Notes under the pieces: model-generated
Seen by the model: the letters and a program-made list of their open reading frames with translations, nothing else
Databases searched by the model: none
What the model was told of the DNA's origin: nothing
NCBI GenBank assembly: GCA_024363285.1
Contig: AP024710.1
Span: 558,001 to 622,000 of the forward strand
Direction of reading: 5' to 3'
Length of the DNA: 64,000 nucleotides
Origin: Leptolinea sp. HRD-7
Lineage (GTDB): Bacteria > Chloroflexota > Anaerolineae > Anaerolineales > Anaerolineaceae
In this document: positions 37,802 through 46,408 of the stretch, piece after piece
How positions within the stretch are numbered: position 1 is the first letter of the stretch
Layout of the letters: each line of letters starts with the position of its first letter
Position numbers and translations under genes: made by a program

Positions 37802-37911
37802 AATCTGCCTCCTCGTTTTACGCAACGGCCATCAGTAGACTGGCCGTATTTTTTCTAATTTAAATGGCTAAATGGTTCCGTTATTTTTTTTTACAAAACC
37901 AGGTCTCTACC

Positions 37912-38361
37912 TTATGGCTTGTTTTTGCCATAAGTTTCATCCTGCTGCAGATTGGCTTGCATTCTAACCAGAAACGAATATAGCATTTCCAGTTCAGCTT
38001 CTGAAAAACCTTCGAACATACAATCATCAAGTTTTATGAACAAATTCCGGATGTCATCCGCCACTTTTTTCCCTGCAGGTTGAATGAAAACCCTGGAAAC
38101 ACGTTCATCTTTGGGATCCGGTTGACGTTTTAAATATTTCTGTTCTTCCAGACGCTTGATCACTTTCGTTACAGCAGCCGGCGAAATCTCTAACCTCTCA
38201 GCGATCTCAGAATGGGTCAACCCATCGTGGTGATCAAGGAATTTGAGCAGCATTCCCTGCCCCCGGAACAGACCAATCTGATCCATATACCGGTCAGCGC
38301 GGGTCGCCTGCAAACGCCCAATACTGAATAACAACTTGCCTAACTGTCTGTGGTCTTCCAT
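37912..38361 (-). CDS. MarR-family transcriptional regulator
   Basis: The 149-aa protein is a winged-helix regulator: LLKFLDHHDGLTHSEIAERL, ISPAAVTKVIKRLEEQKYLK and the wing PDPKDERVSRVFI. It probably represses its own operon, which includes the heterodimeric exporter, and is relieved by a transported compound. An upstream in-frame TTG (38373) is a possible alternative start. A 27-bp near-palindrome lies 33 bp upstream. The gene is divergent from an acetyltransferase. Confidence 0.92.
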   Translation of the reverse strand: MEDHRQLGKLLFSIGRLQATRADRYMDQIGLFRGQGMLLKFLDHHDGLTHSEIAERLEISPAAVTKVIKRLEEQKYLKRQPDPKDERVSRVFIQPAGKKVADDIRNLFIKLDDCMFEGFSEAELEMLYSFLVRMQANLQQDETYGKNKP

Positions 38362-38393
38362 TAACCGATCCAATATTTTTTTGTGTTTGTTAT

Positions 38394-38420
38394 TTTACTG
38401 GTTAATTATTTACCTGTAAA
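38394..38420. promoter_or_regulatory. Candidate MarR operator
   Basis: The 27-bp imperfect palindrome starts TTTACTGGT and ends ACCTGTAAA; the only mismatches in the dyad are T opposite T. Position between marR and the divergent acetyltransferase gene suggests autoregulation. Confidence 0.55.
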
Positions 38421-38495
38421 ATATATTACATAAATTTTACATTTTATATTAACGGGAGTAAAATCCGGCTCCGCATATACATCGAGGAAGGTGCA

Positions 38496-38948
38496 ATGGA
38501 GATCATTTTTTCAAAGCCAGATAATATCGATAGCTGGCTTAGACTCGCCGCTGAAGTAGAGGCGATATTTGGACCTATGGTAGATGTGCCGGAGTTCAGA
38601 GCGGGTCTAATTCAGGCAATGCAGGAAAACCGGGCATTAGGAGCAATATCAGACGGCACACTGGTTGGAGGTATCATTTTTGACACAGACACAAATGAGA
38701 TACTCTGGCTGGTTGTATCCAACGCAGCCAGAGGGAAAGGTATCGGCCGCTGCCTGATTGGTGAGGCGATCAACCACCTTGATTCGAATCGACCAATTCG
38801 AGTTCAAACCTACGACTCTACAATAGAAATCGGCGCGGCGGCTCGGGCGCTATATTCGGAGTTTGGGTTTCGCGACCTGCGGGATGGGGGATTAAATCCA
38901 GCCGGTCTGCCGACCCGGATCATGGAAAGATCGATTTCTGGAAAATAG
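38496..38948 (+). CDS. GNAT-family N-acetyltransferase
   Basis: The 150-aa protein fits the GNAT fold, with the acetyl-CoA loop in LVVSNAARGKGIGRCLIGEA (about 73-92) and a late strand region ALYSEFGFRDLRDGG. It would transfer an acetyl group to an amine on an unknown substrate. GGAAGG lies before the start. It is divergent from the marR-exporter operon, which hints at a detoxification role, but this is inference. Confidence 0.85.
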   Translation: MEIIFSKPDNIDSWLRLAAEVEAIFGPMVDVPEFRAGLIQAMQENRALGAISDGTLVGGIIFDTDTNEILWLVVSNAARGKGIGRCLIGEAINHLDSNRPIRVQTYDSTIEIGAAARALYSEFGFRDLRDGGLNPAGLPTRIMERSISGK

Positions 38949-38973
38949 ATATAGAACATCGGGTTATCTCTCT

Positions 38974-39028
38974 TGAAACACCTGTTGCATTTATTGAAAG
39001 GTTTATTTATAATGCAACAGGTGTTTCA
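38974..39028 (+). promoter_or_regulatory. Palindromic promoter/operator of chrB-like gene
   Basis: Perfect 18-bp arms TGAAACACCTGTTGCATT (38974-38991) and its complement (39011-39028) flank 19 bp. TTGCAT (38985-38990) and TATAAT (39008-39013) at 17-bp spacing form the promoter, so each promoter element lies within or at the edge of an arm. Each arm contains AACACCTGTT, an imperfect dyad. A repressor could clamp both elements. Confidence 0.75.
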
Positions 39029-39043
39029 TTTTTTGGAGTATGA

Positions 39044-39646
39044 ATGGAAAACAAATGGATATTGTTCTGCCCTCAATTGCCAGCCACCCCGTCTAGCCCC
39101 CGGGTGACCATCTGGAGGCGGATGCGCTCCGCCGGAGCCGTTGGATTGGACAATGGCCTGTGGGTGCTTCCTGATTCTGATTCCACCCGATCTCTTGTAG
39201 AAGAAATGAAAGCCTATGTTTCGAATCAGGGAGGGATGAGCCGGACGTTTGTGTCTTTTCCGTTCGATTCAGAGACACAAGACAACATAATCGAACGGTT
39301 CCAGCAAGACAGGGCAGAAGAATATGCCGAATTGAAAGAACAATGTGACCATTTTTTGGCAGAAATTGAGAAAGAGATCAACCGGTCCAATTTCAGTTTT
39401 GCGGAATTTGAAGAAAACGAGGTTGACCTGAACAAACTGGAAGCCTGGTTTAAGAAAGTACAGGCGCGTGATTTCATTGGAGGCAGCCAGGCTCAAGAAG
39501 CATTTGATTGGCTGGAAAAATGCCGAGTTACATTCCAAAATTTCGCCGAACAGGTCTACACACATGAAGACCCTGACCATATTCACAAGATGCGCTTTGA
39601 CCCGGGACGTCTGACTGACCGTGATAAGAAAAATCCCTTGAAATGA
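39044..39646 (+). CDS. ChrB-like regulator/resistance protein
   Basis: The 200-aa protein resembles the ChrB N-terminal domain: WILFCPQLPATPSSPRVTIW, RMRSAGAVGLDNGLWVLPDS and GGMSRTFVSFPFDS, then a helical acidic region (about 80-170). ChrB proteins are linked to chromate resistance, as sensors or regulators. The classical C-terminal ChrB domain is missing and the next gene is an MFS transporter, not chrA, so the substrate may differ. GGAG precedes the start and the gene lies right behind a strongly palindromic promoter. Confidence 0.75.
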   Translation: MENKWILFCPQLPATPSSPRVTIWRRMRSAGAVGLDNGLWVLPDSDSTRSLVEEMKAYVSNQGGMSRTFVSFPFDSETQDNIIERFQQDRAEEYAELKEQCDHFLAEIEKEINRSNFSFAEFEENEVDLNKLEAWFKKVQARDFIGGSQAQEAFDWLEKCRVTFQNFAEQVYTHEDPDHIHKMRFDPGRLTDRDKKNPLK

Positions 39647-39671
39647 AATTATCCACAAAAAGAGGCAAACT

Positions 39672-40910
39672 ATGGATGAAAATTTAACAATACGTAAAAC
39701 CAAACCTTCCATCAAAGACCTTCCCCGCAATGTTTGGGCGGTAGGTTTTACCAGTTTCTTTATGGACGTCTCCACTGAGATGGTCGTCAACATTATCCCG
39801 CTGTTCCTTGCCAATGTACTGGGGGTGCAAACCAGCATCATCGGGTTGATCGAAGGTATTGCAGAAACCACTGCCAGCATCCTTAAGTTATTTTCCGGTT
39901 GGCTTTCTGACAGGCTCGGAGGTCGCAAATGGTTGGCTGTCGCCGGGTATGGTCTTTCCGCTTTAACGAAACCTTTCTTCTACATAGCCAATACATGGGA
40001 ATTGATCGCCGGAGTTCGCTGGGCTGACCGAGTAGGCAAAGGAATCCGTGTTGCCCCGCGTGACGCGCTGGTGGCGGATTCGGTAACCAAAGAAACTCGT
40101 GGATTGGCTTTCGGGTTTCACCGCGCCATGGATACAGCCGGCGCGATGGTAGGTTTGATTATCGCGGCCATCGTCATATGGCTGGCGCAGTCCAACAGTC
40201 TGTCGCTCACCAAACCGACCTTCCAGACGATCGTTTTGTTCAGTCTGATTCCGGCGTTTCTGGGTGTTTTGGCGTTGATTGTGGGCGCGAATGATGTGGC
40301 TGTGGATAAGAAACGTGAATTGCCCAAATTCTCATTAAAGAGTCTGGGCAGACATTTCAATATCTTCCTGATTATTGTCAGTGTTTTCACCCTGGGCAAT
40401 TCATCAGACGCGTTTCTGGTTTTACGGGCACAAAACCTGGGAATATCGGTCATCGGGATCATGGGAATGCTGATTGTGTTTAATCTGGTATACACACTGG
40501 TTTCTACCCCGGCCGGGTCGCTTTCTGACCGCATTGGCCGGCGCCGGTTGATCGTTGCCGGGTGGCTGGTGTACGCGGCCATCTACCTGGGATTCGCGCT
40601 GGCACAGCAGGCCTGGCATATCTGGGTGTTGTATGTTGCCTACGGGTTGTATTACGGAATGGCGTACGGAACCGCGAACGCCATGGTGGCTGATCTGGTT
40701 CCAGACGACTTACGCGGCACTGCTTACGGCACGTATAACGCGGTGATCGGTTTGCTGGCATTTCCCTCATCTTTCATCGCCGGTTTGCTCTGGCAGGGAG
40801 TAGGAAGCTGGAGCGGGTTCGGTGCTTCAGCTCCGTTTTTCTTTGGTGGATCACTGGCTTTACTTGCCGCACTGCTCATGATCGTGTGGATGCCGCAAAC
40901 AGAAAATTGA
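39672..40910 (+). CDS. MFS transporter
   Basis: The 412-aa protein has 12 predicted TM helices. MFS signature residues appear after TM2 (GWLSDRLGGRKWLAVAGYGL) and in the second half (SLSDRIGRRRLIVAGWLV), both fitting the GxLaDRxGRkxxl loop. It starts 25 bp after the chrB-like gene, so they share the palindromic promoter; efflux of a toxic compound is inferred. Substrate unknown. No terminator is seen before the following regulator gene. Confidence 0.92.
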   Translation: MDENLTIRKTKPSIKDLPRNVWAVGFTSFFMDVSTEMVVNIIPLFLANVLGVQTSIIGLIEGIAETTASILKLFSGWLSDRLGGRKWLAVAGYGLSALTKPFFYIANTWELIAGVRWADRVGKGIRVAPRDALVADSVTKETRGLAFGFHRAMDTAGAMVGLIIAAIVIWLAQSNSLSLTKPTFQTIVLFSLIPAFLGVLALIVGANDVAVDKKRELPKFSLKSLGRHFNIFLIIVSVFTLGNSSDAFLVLRAQNLGISVIGIMGMLIVFNLVYTLVSTPAGSLSDRIGRRRLIVAGWLVYAAIYLGFALAQQAWHIWVLYVAYGLYYGMAYGTANAMVADLVPDDLRGTAYGTYNAVIGLLAFPSSFIAGLLWQGVGSWSGFGASAPFFFGGSLALLAALLMIVWMPQTEN

Positions 40911-40995
40911 TAGACCAATCCGAAAAAGTTCACCCATAGGTGGTATAAGCCCGGATGGTTAATGGTTATAATTTAATCAGAGGACCATCCGGCCC

Positions 40996-43900
40996 ATGCC
41001 CCCCAACTTTACGGTCATTAAAACACGCATAACACCTCCCCGGCGAAAGGGAGGCCTGGTCACGCGTCAACGCCTGATCGACCTCCTGATGGAATTGATC
41101 GACAAACGGCTCACACTGGTCTCCGCGCCAGCCGGCTATGGTAAGACCTCCTTGATGGTCGATTTTGTCTCGGTGTGCCCGCTGCCGGTATGCTGGTACA
41201 CGGTAGATTCCCTTGATTTTGACCCCCACCGCTTTATTGCCTACTTCATAGCGGCAATCCACAACCGCTTCCCCGCGTTTGGTGAACGTTCAAGCACTGT
41301 GCTTGAAGCCGAGCAGGGCAACCTGGATGTTGACTACATGGCGAATATCGTCATCAATGATCTGTATGAGAACGTTCCCGAACATTTCATCTTCATAATT
41401 GATGACTACCACCTTGTGAATGAAAGCCAACCAGTGCGGCGGTTCCTTAGCCGATTTTTACAGGATCTCGATGAGAACTGCCATGTGATTCTCACATCAC
41501 GCTCTTTGCTTTCTTTACCCGTGCTTCCGCTTCTGGCTTCGCAATCCGAAGTGGGCGGTTTCAGCTTTGAAGAGCTGGCGTTCCAGGCAAATGAGATCCA
41601 ATTACTGTATGAACAAAATCAGAAAAAGGTGATAAGCCTGGATGCCGCGAAAGACATCTTGAACAGGACGGAAGGCTGGATCACCGGTATCATTTTGACC
41701 AGCCAGGTCACCCTTGAAGAGACGCAGGCACGCAGCCGGCTGGCCCGGCTCACCGGGTTCAATATCGAAGACTACTTTCTGCAGATCATCAACAGCCTGC
41801 CGCCTGAGATTCGGTCGTTCTTGCTCTGGACATCATTACTGGAAGAATTCAACGCCCCGCTTTGTGAGCAGATCATCACCCCGGCCTTAAACCTTCCCCC
41901 GTATCCATGGGAAATCTGGGTGGAGACCATTCTTCAGAATAATCTCTTTGCCATGTCAGTTGGTGATCAGGGTGAATGGGTTCGCTACCATCCCCTGTTC
42001 CTCGAATTCCTGCAAAACCGCGTTTTTCATGAACAATCCATGGCAGCGACCGCCATAGAACGTCAACTGGCAGAAAAATACCTGACAAATCATGAATGGG
42101 ATCGGGCGTTTTCCATCTATCGGCGGTTGAATTCTCTGCCTGATCTGATCCATCTTATCGTCTCTGCCGGACCCGATATTCTTTCCGCCGGCCGGATATC
42201 CACACTATCCGCCTGGATGGATGTGATCCCTGAAGATGTCGCGGCATCGCACCCGGTCATAAACTCGCTGAAAGGCCGTATCGCTTTCTCCGGCGGAGAC
42301 ACAGCCGCCGCCATGCGGTTTTATAACAACGCAATCAACCGAATGCAGTTTCCCGATGACCAGGATGCTCTTGCCCAGGCGTTGGTCTGGCGCGCCAACA
42401 TGTCACGCCTGATGGGGAATCTGGATGCCGGGATTGAAGATTCCAACCGATGCATGGAGATTGTCACCCTCAATCCGGGTCTTCTGAAGATCAAAGGAGA
42501 CGCGTTGCGTTGTATTGGCCTGTGTACGTACCATAAAGGCAAATTGAGGCAGGCATTGACCTGGCTGCAACAATCCTATGATGTGATGCGTCAACTCGGT
42601 GATCCGCGCAAAGAAGCCGAAATTCAAATGGAAATCGGTATTATCTATGAAAATATTGGCCAGTACAATCAGGCCAGAGACGCATACCAGTCCGCGCTGG
42701 AATACTGGAAACAGACGGAGAATCAAGTCAACGAATCCATACTGCTGAATAACCTCGGGGTTTTACAGCAGATGATGGGCGACTATGAACAGGCAAGCGA
42801 TTCGTTTAAAAAGGCTCTTGATTTTGCCCGGGCAAGCGGTTATACACGCATTGAAGCCTATATCCTCACAGGTATAGGCGATATGTACACGGAACTGCAG
42901 GCGGACGATCAGGCCGCCGACGCGTTCAACCTGGCCGCTACCATTGCAGAACGCGTGCAGGAACATTTTTTGCAGGTGTATATCGGTGTGCGGTCTGCCG
43001 CATTGGCCGGCCTGCGGGGTGACATTCCCCGCGGATACCGGACCATAGAACAGGTTGAAAAAACAATACCCGCCGATGGCTCAGAGATGGAACGCCAGCT
43101 TTGTCAACTTGAAAAAGCCGGATTAATGATTCAGGATAACCGCGCGGCAGAAGCTATTCCACTGCTGGAAACTGCCTGCACTTATTTCGGGCAGGAAGGG
43201 CACAAGATCCAGTATGACCGGGCCCATCTTTATCTGGTAATGGCATATAACGCGGTGGGCAACCCGCAGAAAATTCTCGAACATATTCTGCACATCCAGT
43301 CCAATTTGCAGGAAGAATACCCACCGACCGCATTGATCGCGTTAGCCACCCGGTTTATTAACAGGCTGGCCACCATTAAATTTGATTATCTTCAGTCGGA
43401 AATTCATTCTTTCCATCAGACGCTGGAAGCGTTTGACCAAAAGCTGCCAGAGCTCCGCCGCTTCTTACGGCAAAACTCACAGGTAGTTCCATTCGCGCCT
43501 CCTACTCTGTATATCAGGGCGTTGGGACGCATGCAGGTGCAGATCGACAATCACCGCGTGACGAGTTCTGAATGGCAGACCCAGGCAGCCCGTGACCTGT
43601 TCTTCATGCTGCTGGCTTTTCCAGAAGGTATGACGCGCGATGAAATCTGTCTGATATTGTGGCCTGACGCATCAACGGAAGAAGCCCGGTTCCGTTTTAA
43701 AAATACCGTCTACCGGCTTCGCCGAGCCGTTGGGCGTAATACCGTACTATTGGATCAGGAGATTTACCGGTTTAATAACAAACTGGATTATGAGTATGAT
43801 GTTGAAGTGTTCCTTAAAGAGAACGCGCTGGCCACCAGAGCGTCTGACCCAATGGATAAACTTGCTCATTACCGCGAAGCCATAAAAGTGTATCGGGGAA

Positions 43901-44226
43901 ATTATCTTACGGAAGTGGAAGAAACCTGGACGCTGAATCCCCGTGAATATCTGCGTCAGAATTATCTGAACATTCTGTTAAAAGCAGCCGGATTATATTT
44001 TGATATGGCCAAATACGATCAGGCACTGGATTATTGCCAGCGGGCGCTAAATGAAGATAACCTGCTGGAAGAAGCCTACCGAATGGCTTTAAAGACCTTT
44101 GCGGCGATGGGCGACCGGGTGGGAATGATCCGCCAGTATCAGCAATGCGTGGATGTACTGGAACGAGAGATCAACACAGAGCCGTCACCGCAAACCCGGG
44201 CGTTATACGAACAACTATTGCGCTAG
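40996..44226 (+). CDS. MalT-like STAND ATPase regulator with SARP/BTAD C-terminus
   Basis: The 1076-aa signalling ATPase/regulator has Walker A APAGYGKTS (44-52), Walker B FIFIIDDYH (about 131-139), a winged linker, a TPR array (about 430-760) and, from about 836, an OmpR/SARP-type winged helix (LYIRALGRMQVQIDNHRVTS, GMTRDEICLILWPDASTEEA) plus a BTAD helical domain to the end. This swaps the LuxR helix-turn-helix of MalT for a SARP DNA-binding unit. A dyad CCGGATGGT / ACCATCCGG (40951-40992) spans TATAAT (40967-40972) and the ribosome site. A terminator follows, then a peptide gene preceded by direct repeats that it may bind. Confidence 0.92.
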   Translation: MPPNFTVIKTRITPPRRKGGLVTRQRLIDLLMELIDKRLTLVSAPAGYGKTSLMVDFVSVCPLPVCWYTVDSLDFDPHRFIAYFIAAIHNRFPAFGERSSTVLEAEQGNLDVDYMANIVINDLYENVPEHFIFIIDDYHLVNESQPVRRFLSRFLQDLDENCHVILTSRSLLSLPVLPLLASQSEVGGFSFEELAFQANEIQLLYEQNQKKVISLDAAKDILNRTEGWITGIILTSQVTLEETQARSRLARLTGFNIEDYFLQIINSLPPEIRSFLLWTSLLEEFNAPLCEQIITPALNLPPYPWEIWVETILQNNLFAMSVGDQGEWVRYHPLFLEFLQNRVFHEQSMAATAIERQLAEKYLTNHEWDRAFSIYRRLNSLPDLIHLIVSAGPDILSAGRISTLSAWMDVIPEDVAASHPVINSLKGRIAFSGGDTAAAMRFYNNAINRMQFPDDQDALAQALVWRANMSRLMGNLDAGIEDSNRCMEIVTLNPGLLKIKGDALRCIGLCTYHKGKLRQALTWLQQSYDVMRQLGDPRKEAEIQMEIGIIYENIGQYNQARDAYQSALEYWKQTENQVNESILLNNLGVLQQMMGDYEQASDSFKKALDFARASGYTRIEAYILTGIGDMYTELQADDQAADAFNLAATIAERVQEHFLQVYIGVRSAALAGLRGDIPRGYRTIEQVEKTIPADGSEMERQLCQLEKAGLMIQDNRAAEAIPLLETACTYFGQEGHKIQYDRAHLYLVMAYNAVGNPQKILEHILHIQSNLQEEYPPTALIALATRFINRLATIKFDYLQSEIHSFHQTLEAFDQKLPELRRFLRQNSQVVPFAPPTLYIRALGRMQVQIDNHRVTSSEWQTQAARDLFFMLLAFPEGMTRDEICLILWPDASTEEARFRFKNTVYRLRRAVGRNTVLLDQEIYRFNNKLDYEYDVEVFLKENALATRASDPMDKLAHYREAIKVYRGNYLTEVEETWTLNPREYLRQNYLNILLKAAGLYFDMAKYDQALDYCQRALNEDNLLEEAYRMALKTFAAMGDRVGMIRQYQQCVDVLEREINTEPSPQTRALYEQLLR

Positions 44227-44262
44227 AGTAGCGACATATGATGAATATATGTAGATGATGAC

Positions 44263-44291
44263 AAAACCGGCTAACAACGAGCCGGTTTTCT
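44263..44291 (+). terminator. Terminator after BTAD regulator
   Basis: A perfect 10-bp stem AAAACCGGCT / AGCCGGTTTT (44263-44289, 7-nt loop) lies 37 bp after the regulator stop. It separates the regulator from the peptide cassette. Confidence 0.85.
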
Positions 44292-44341
44292 ATCTACTCG
44301 AGTTTTGATTCTTAAACATTTACGGAAATTTTATGCAAATG

Positions 44342-44383
44342 TCCGAAAATCGGATATTTGATGCCTGTTTTAATGCCTGTTTT
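44342..44383 (+). promoter_or_regulatory. Dyad and 12-bp-spaced direct repeats upstream of peptide gene
   Basis: TCCGA-AAA-TCGGA (44342-44354) is followed by two copies of ATGCCTGTTTT (44361-44371 and 44373-44383), one helical turn apart. SARP-type regulators bind short direct repeats with about one-turn spacing, so the adjacent BTAD regulator is the natural candidate. Confidence 0.55.
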
Positions 44384-44446
44384 GAGACCACTCCTTTCCA
44401 TAATGATTTATCTCAACTAAACAATTATTCACGTAAGGAGTGAACC

Positions 44447-44563
44447 ATGTCATCTAAACTTTTAAAATTTGTCCGTCCTGTTGATGTCCGTGTCGTCCTG
44501 TTTGTCATCTCCGTCGCTCTGTTTGTTATCGGCGCGGGCGCCCCGGCGGCCACCGGCGGGTAG
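44447..44563 (+). CDS. 38-aa hydrophobic peptide with Gly/Ala-rich tail
   Basis: Starts six bases after a perfect AAGGAG (44435-44440). It has a basic N-terminal part (SSKLLKFVRPVDVR), a single hydrophobic helix (about 16-28) and the tail GAGAPAATGG. It is too short for a usual domain. From memory, similar short peptides with a VVLF..LF helix and an AGAP..TGG tail occur in Chloroflexota, but no name was recalled. It is first in a same-strand run with DUF5317-like, NHLP-like and HD-GYP genes, behind motifs that may bind the BTAD regulator. It could be a signalling peptide precursor or a small membrane subunit. Confidence 0.75.
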   Translation: MSSKLLKFVRPVDVRVVLFVISVALFVIGAGAPAATGG

Positions 44564-44657
44564 TCCTTTACTATTGATATATCTTCCTTTCTCATCCAGG
44601 GAAGGATGAGACACGGAATTATTCGGAAGGGATTCCAGGTTTCTGCCCGATAAATAC

Positions 44658-45242
44658 ATGATCTTATTATTTGCTGTGACCCTGGGCCTGGCTTGCACGA
44701 TGGTGAGAGCCAGGCTTACTCATCGAACCTTAAAATTCGTCCACTTGAAATGGGATTGGCTGGTAATCATTTGTGTTCTTCCTCAGATAATAGCCTTTTA
44801 CATCCCTGCGGTTGGAAAAGCCATTCCGGATGAGATCATTCCTTTCATCCAGATATCTTCCATGCTTGGATTGGTGATTTTTTCACTGGCGAATTTATTC
44901 TCTCCGGGCTTCCTGGCTCTTGGAGCCGGTTTGATGAGCAACTTCATCGTTATCGCTGCAAATGGTGGATGGATGCCGATCAGTGTAGATACGCTTACGC
45001 GTATGTTTCCCCACCGTCCCGCTGATTACTGGATCATCGGTTCCAGACTTGGCCAGACAAAAGATCTGATCATGGCTCCGGCAGATACCAGGCTGGCCTG
45101 GCTTTCCGACAGATTTTTATTGCCGGCAGGCTTGCCTCAGAATGTCGCCTTTAGTCTGGGTGACGTGTTACTTTCCATCGGAGCGTTCCTGCTCTTATGG
45201 TCCCTCAGCCGAAAAGAAGTAGAAGTAAAGGAGATCACATGA
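44658..45242 (+). CDS. DUF5317-like membrane protein
   Basis: The 194-aa protein has about five TM helices and the block SNFIVIAANGGWMPISVDTL (about 95-115), then LGDVLLSIGAFLLLW near the end, which I recall as DUF5317 features. No enzymatic motif is known. Its stop overlaps the next ATG (ATGA), so it is coupled to the NHLP-like gene. Between it and the peptide gene lies a small hairpin CTCATCC / GGATGAG (44591-44610) without a T run. A role in handling the neighbouring peptide is inferred from linkage only. Confidence 0.75.
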   Translation: MILLFAVTLGLACTMVRARLTHRTLKFVHLKWDWLVIICVLPQIIAFYIPAVGKAIPDEIIPFIQISSMLGLVIFSLANLFSPGFLALGAGLMSNFIVIAANGGWMPISVDTLTRMFPHRPADYWIIGSRLGQTKDLIMAPADTRLAWLSDRFLLPAGLPQNVAFSLGDVLLSIGAFLLLWSLSRKEVEVKEIT

Positions 45243-45559
45243 CTTCATTACCCGTCATGCACGTGAATATTTCAGATAGTCCTGCGCAACTCAATGACCC
45301 GCTATCCGGTACAAAAGCTGAATTCGGCCGCCTGATCCATGCCGCCATCATTAATCCCCGGTTTCGAATCCAACTTCTAACCAATCCATTGTCTGCTGTT
45401 GATAAAGGGTACCTTGGAGAGAGTTTTCAGTTCTCTGACAAGGTAAGAAAACAGTTGAGCAATATCCAGGCGACTACTCTGGAAGAATTTTCATCACGGG
45501 TACTCGAGATAACCGAGACCCCATCCCTAGTTGAAATGGCAGTGCCTCACTACCACTGA
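45239..45559 (+). CDS. Os1348/NHLP-clan-like small protein
   Basis: The 106-aa protein has a central helix pair FGRLIHAAIINPRFRIQLLT and FSDKVRKQLSNIQATTLEEF that resembles the Os1348 branch of the nitrile-hydratase-leader (NHLP) clan, whose other members serve as RiPP leader peptides. The C-terminal tail is short (TPSLVEMAVPHYH) with no Cys-, Ser- or Thr-rich core, so it may be a leader-like regulator or adaptor, not a precursor. It overlaps the DUF5317-like gene by four bases and is 21 bp from the HD-GYP gene. The family match is from memory. Confidence 0.65.
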   Translation: MTSLPVMHVNISDSPAQLNDPLSGTKAEFGRLIHAAIINPRFRIQLLTNPLSAVDKGYLGESFQFSDKVRKQLSNIQATTLEEFSSRVLEITETPSLVEMAVPHYH

Positions 45560-45580
45560 GCGCCACAAATTCAGGTTTTT

Positions 45581-46408
45581 ATGAGCCGTCAGACGTACAA
45601 ATCCAATCCAGGCATTAAACTTGTTCCCAATAATACGGGGGATGCAGGGAGGGTTGAGGAACAGATCCGGCCGGTCCAGATTATGATCCCCATGGAACTG
45701 GACCGAAAGAACCGAGTATTCGGCTTCTTTGCCCTGGATACGGAAGACCTACCTGAAGGCAGCCAGAAAAACCTTAATGAGATCACAGGCACACCATTCA
45801 AACCTGAACTGGCAGGGCTGACAGTCATTGCCGGCCCTGTCGTTCAGACCCTGCAGGAGAATTACAGCAAAGCGCTGTTTATGCTGGCTGATTCCATTGA
45901 CCGCTGTGACAATTCCGCTCACAGTCAGAATACGGCTTTATGGGCCAAACGAATCGCTGAAACCATGCGGTTGGAAGAGAATGAAGTAATGGAGATTTCT
46001 CTGGCCAGCCGTCTTCATGATATCGGCAAATCCATCATTCCCCGTGAGCTTTTAACCAAACCCGGGCCTCTTTCGGCAGAGGAATGGCAGATCATCAAAC
46101 GCCATTCTGAATATGGCGCCGCATTAATGCAGCCTTCACAGGGATTATCAGCCATCATTCCACTGGTATTCGCTCACCATGAGCGGTTTGACGGCACAGG
46201 CTACCCCAACGGATTGGCAGGGAGTAACATTCCTCTTGGGGCACGTATCCTGGGAGTAGCAGACGCGTTTTCAACAATGGTATCAGGAAGAGCGTACCGG
46301 GCTCCGATCACGCTTGATCAAGCAAAACAGGAATTGATCCAGAACAGTGGCACACAATTTGATCCAGATATTGTGAAAACGATGATTAATCTATTACAAA
46401 GATATTAA
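45581..46408 (+). CDS. HD-GYP domain phosphodiesterase
   Basis: The 275-aa protein has an N-terminal region of about 95 residues without a recognised domain and a complete HD-GYP domain: H146 and D147 in SRLHDIGKSIIP, HHE at 199-201 and DGTGYP at 204-209, then GARILGVADAFSTMVSGRAY. It should hydrolyse cyclic-di-GMP or a related dinucleotide. It lacks membrane segments. It is last in the peptide cassette. This intact domain contrasts with the degenerate HD-GYP at 2771-3949. Confidence 0.9.
   Translation: MSRQTYKSNPGIKLVPNNTGDAGRVEEQIRPVQIMIPMELDRKNRVFGFFALDTEDLPEGSQKNLNEITGTPFKPELAGLTVIAGPVVQTLQENYSKALFMLADSIDRCDNSAHSQNTALWAKRIAETMRLEENEVMEISLASRLHDIGKSIIPRELLTKPGPLSAEEWQIIKRHSEYGAALMQPSQGLSAIIPLVFAHHERFDGTGYPNGLAGSNIPLGARILGVADAFSTMVSGRAYRAPITLDQAKQELIQNSGTQFDPDIVKTMINLLQRY

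Noticed and set aside
41284..41300. Second LexA box candidate (GAACGTTC)
   Set aside because: The half-sites have no 4-bp spacer and lie inside the coding region of the BTAD regulator.
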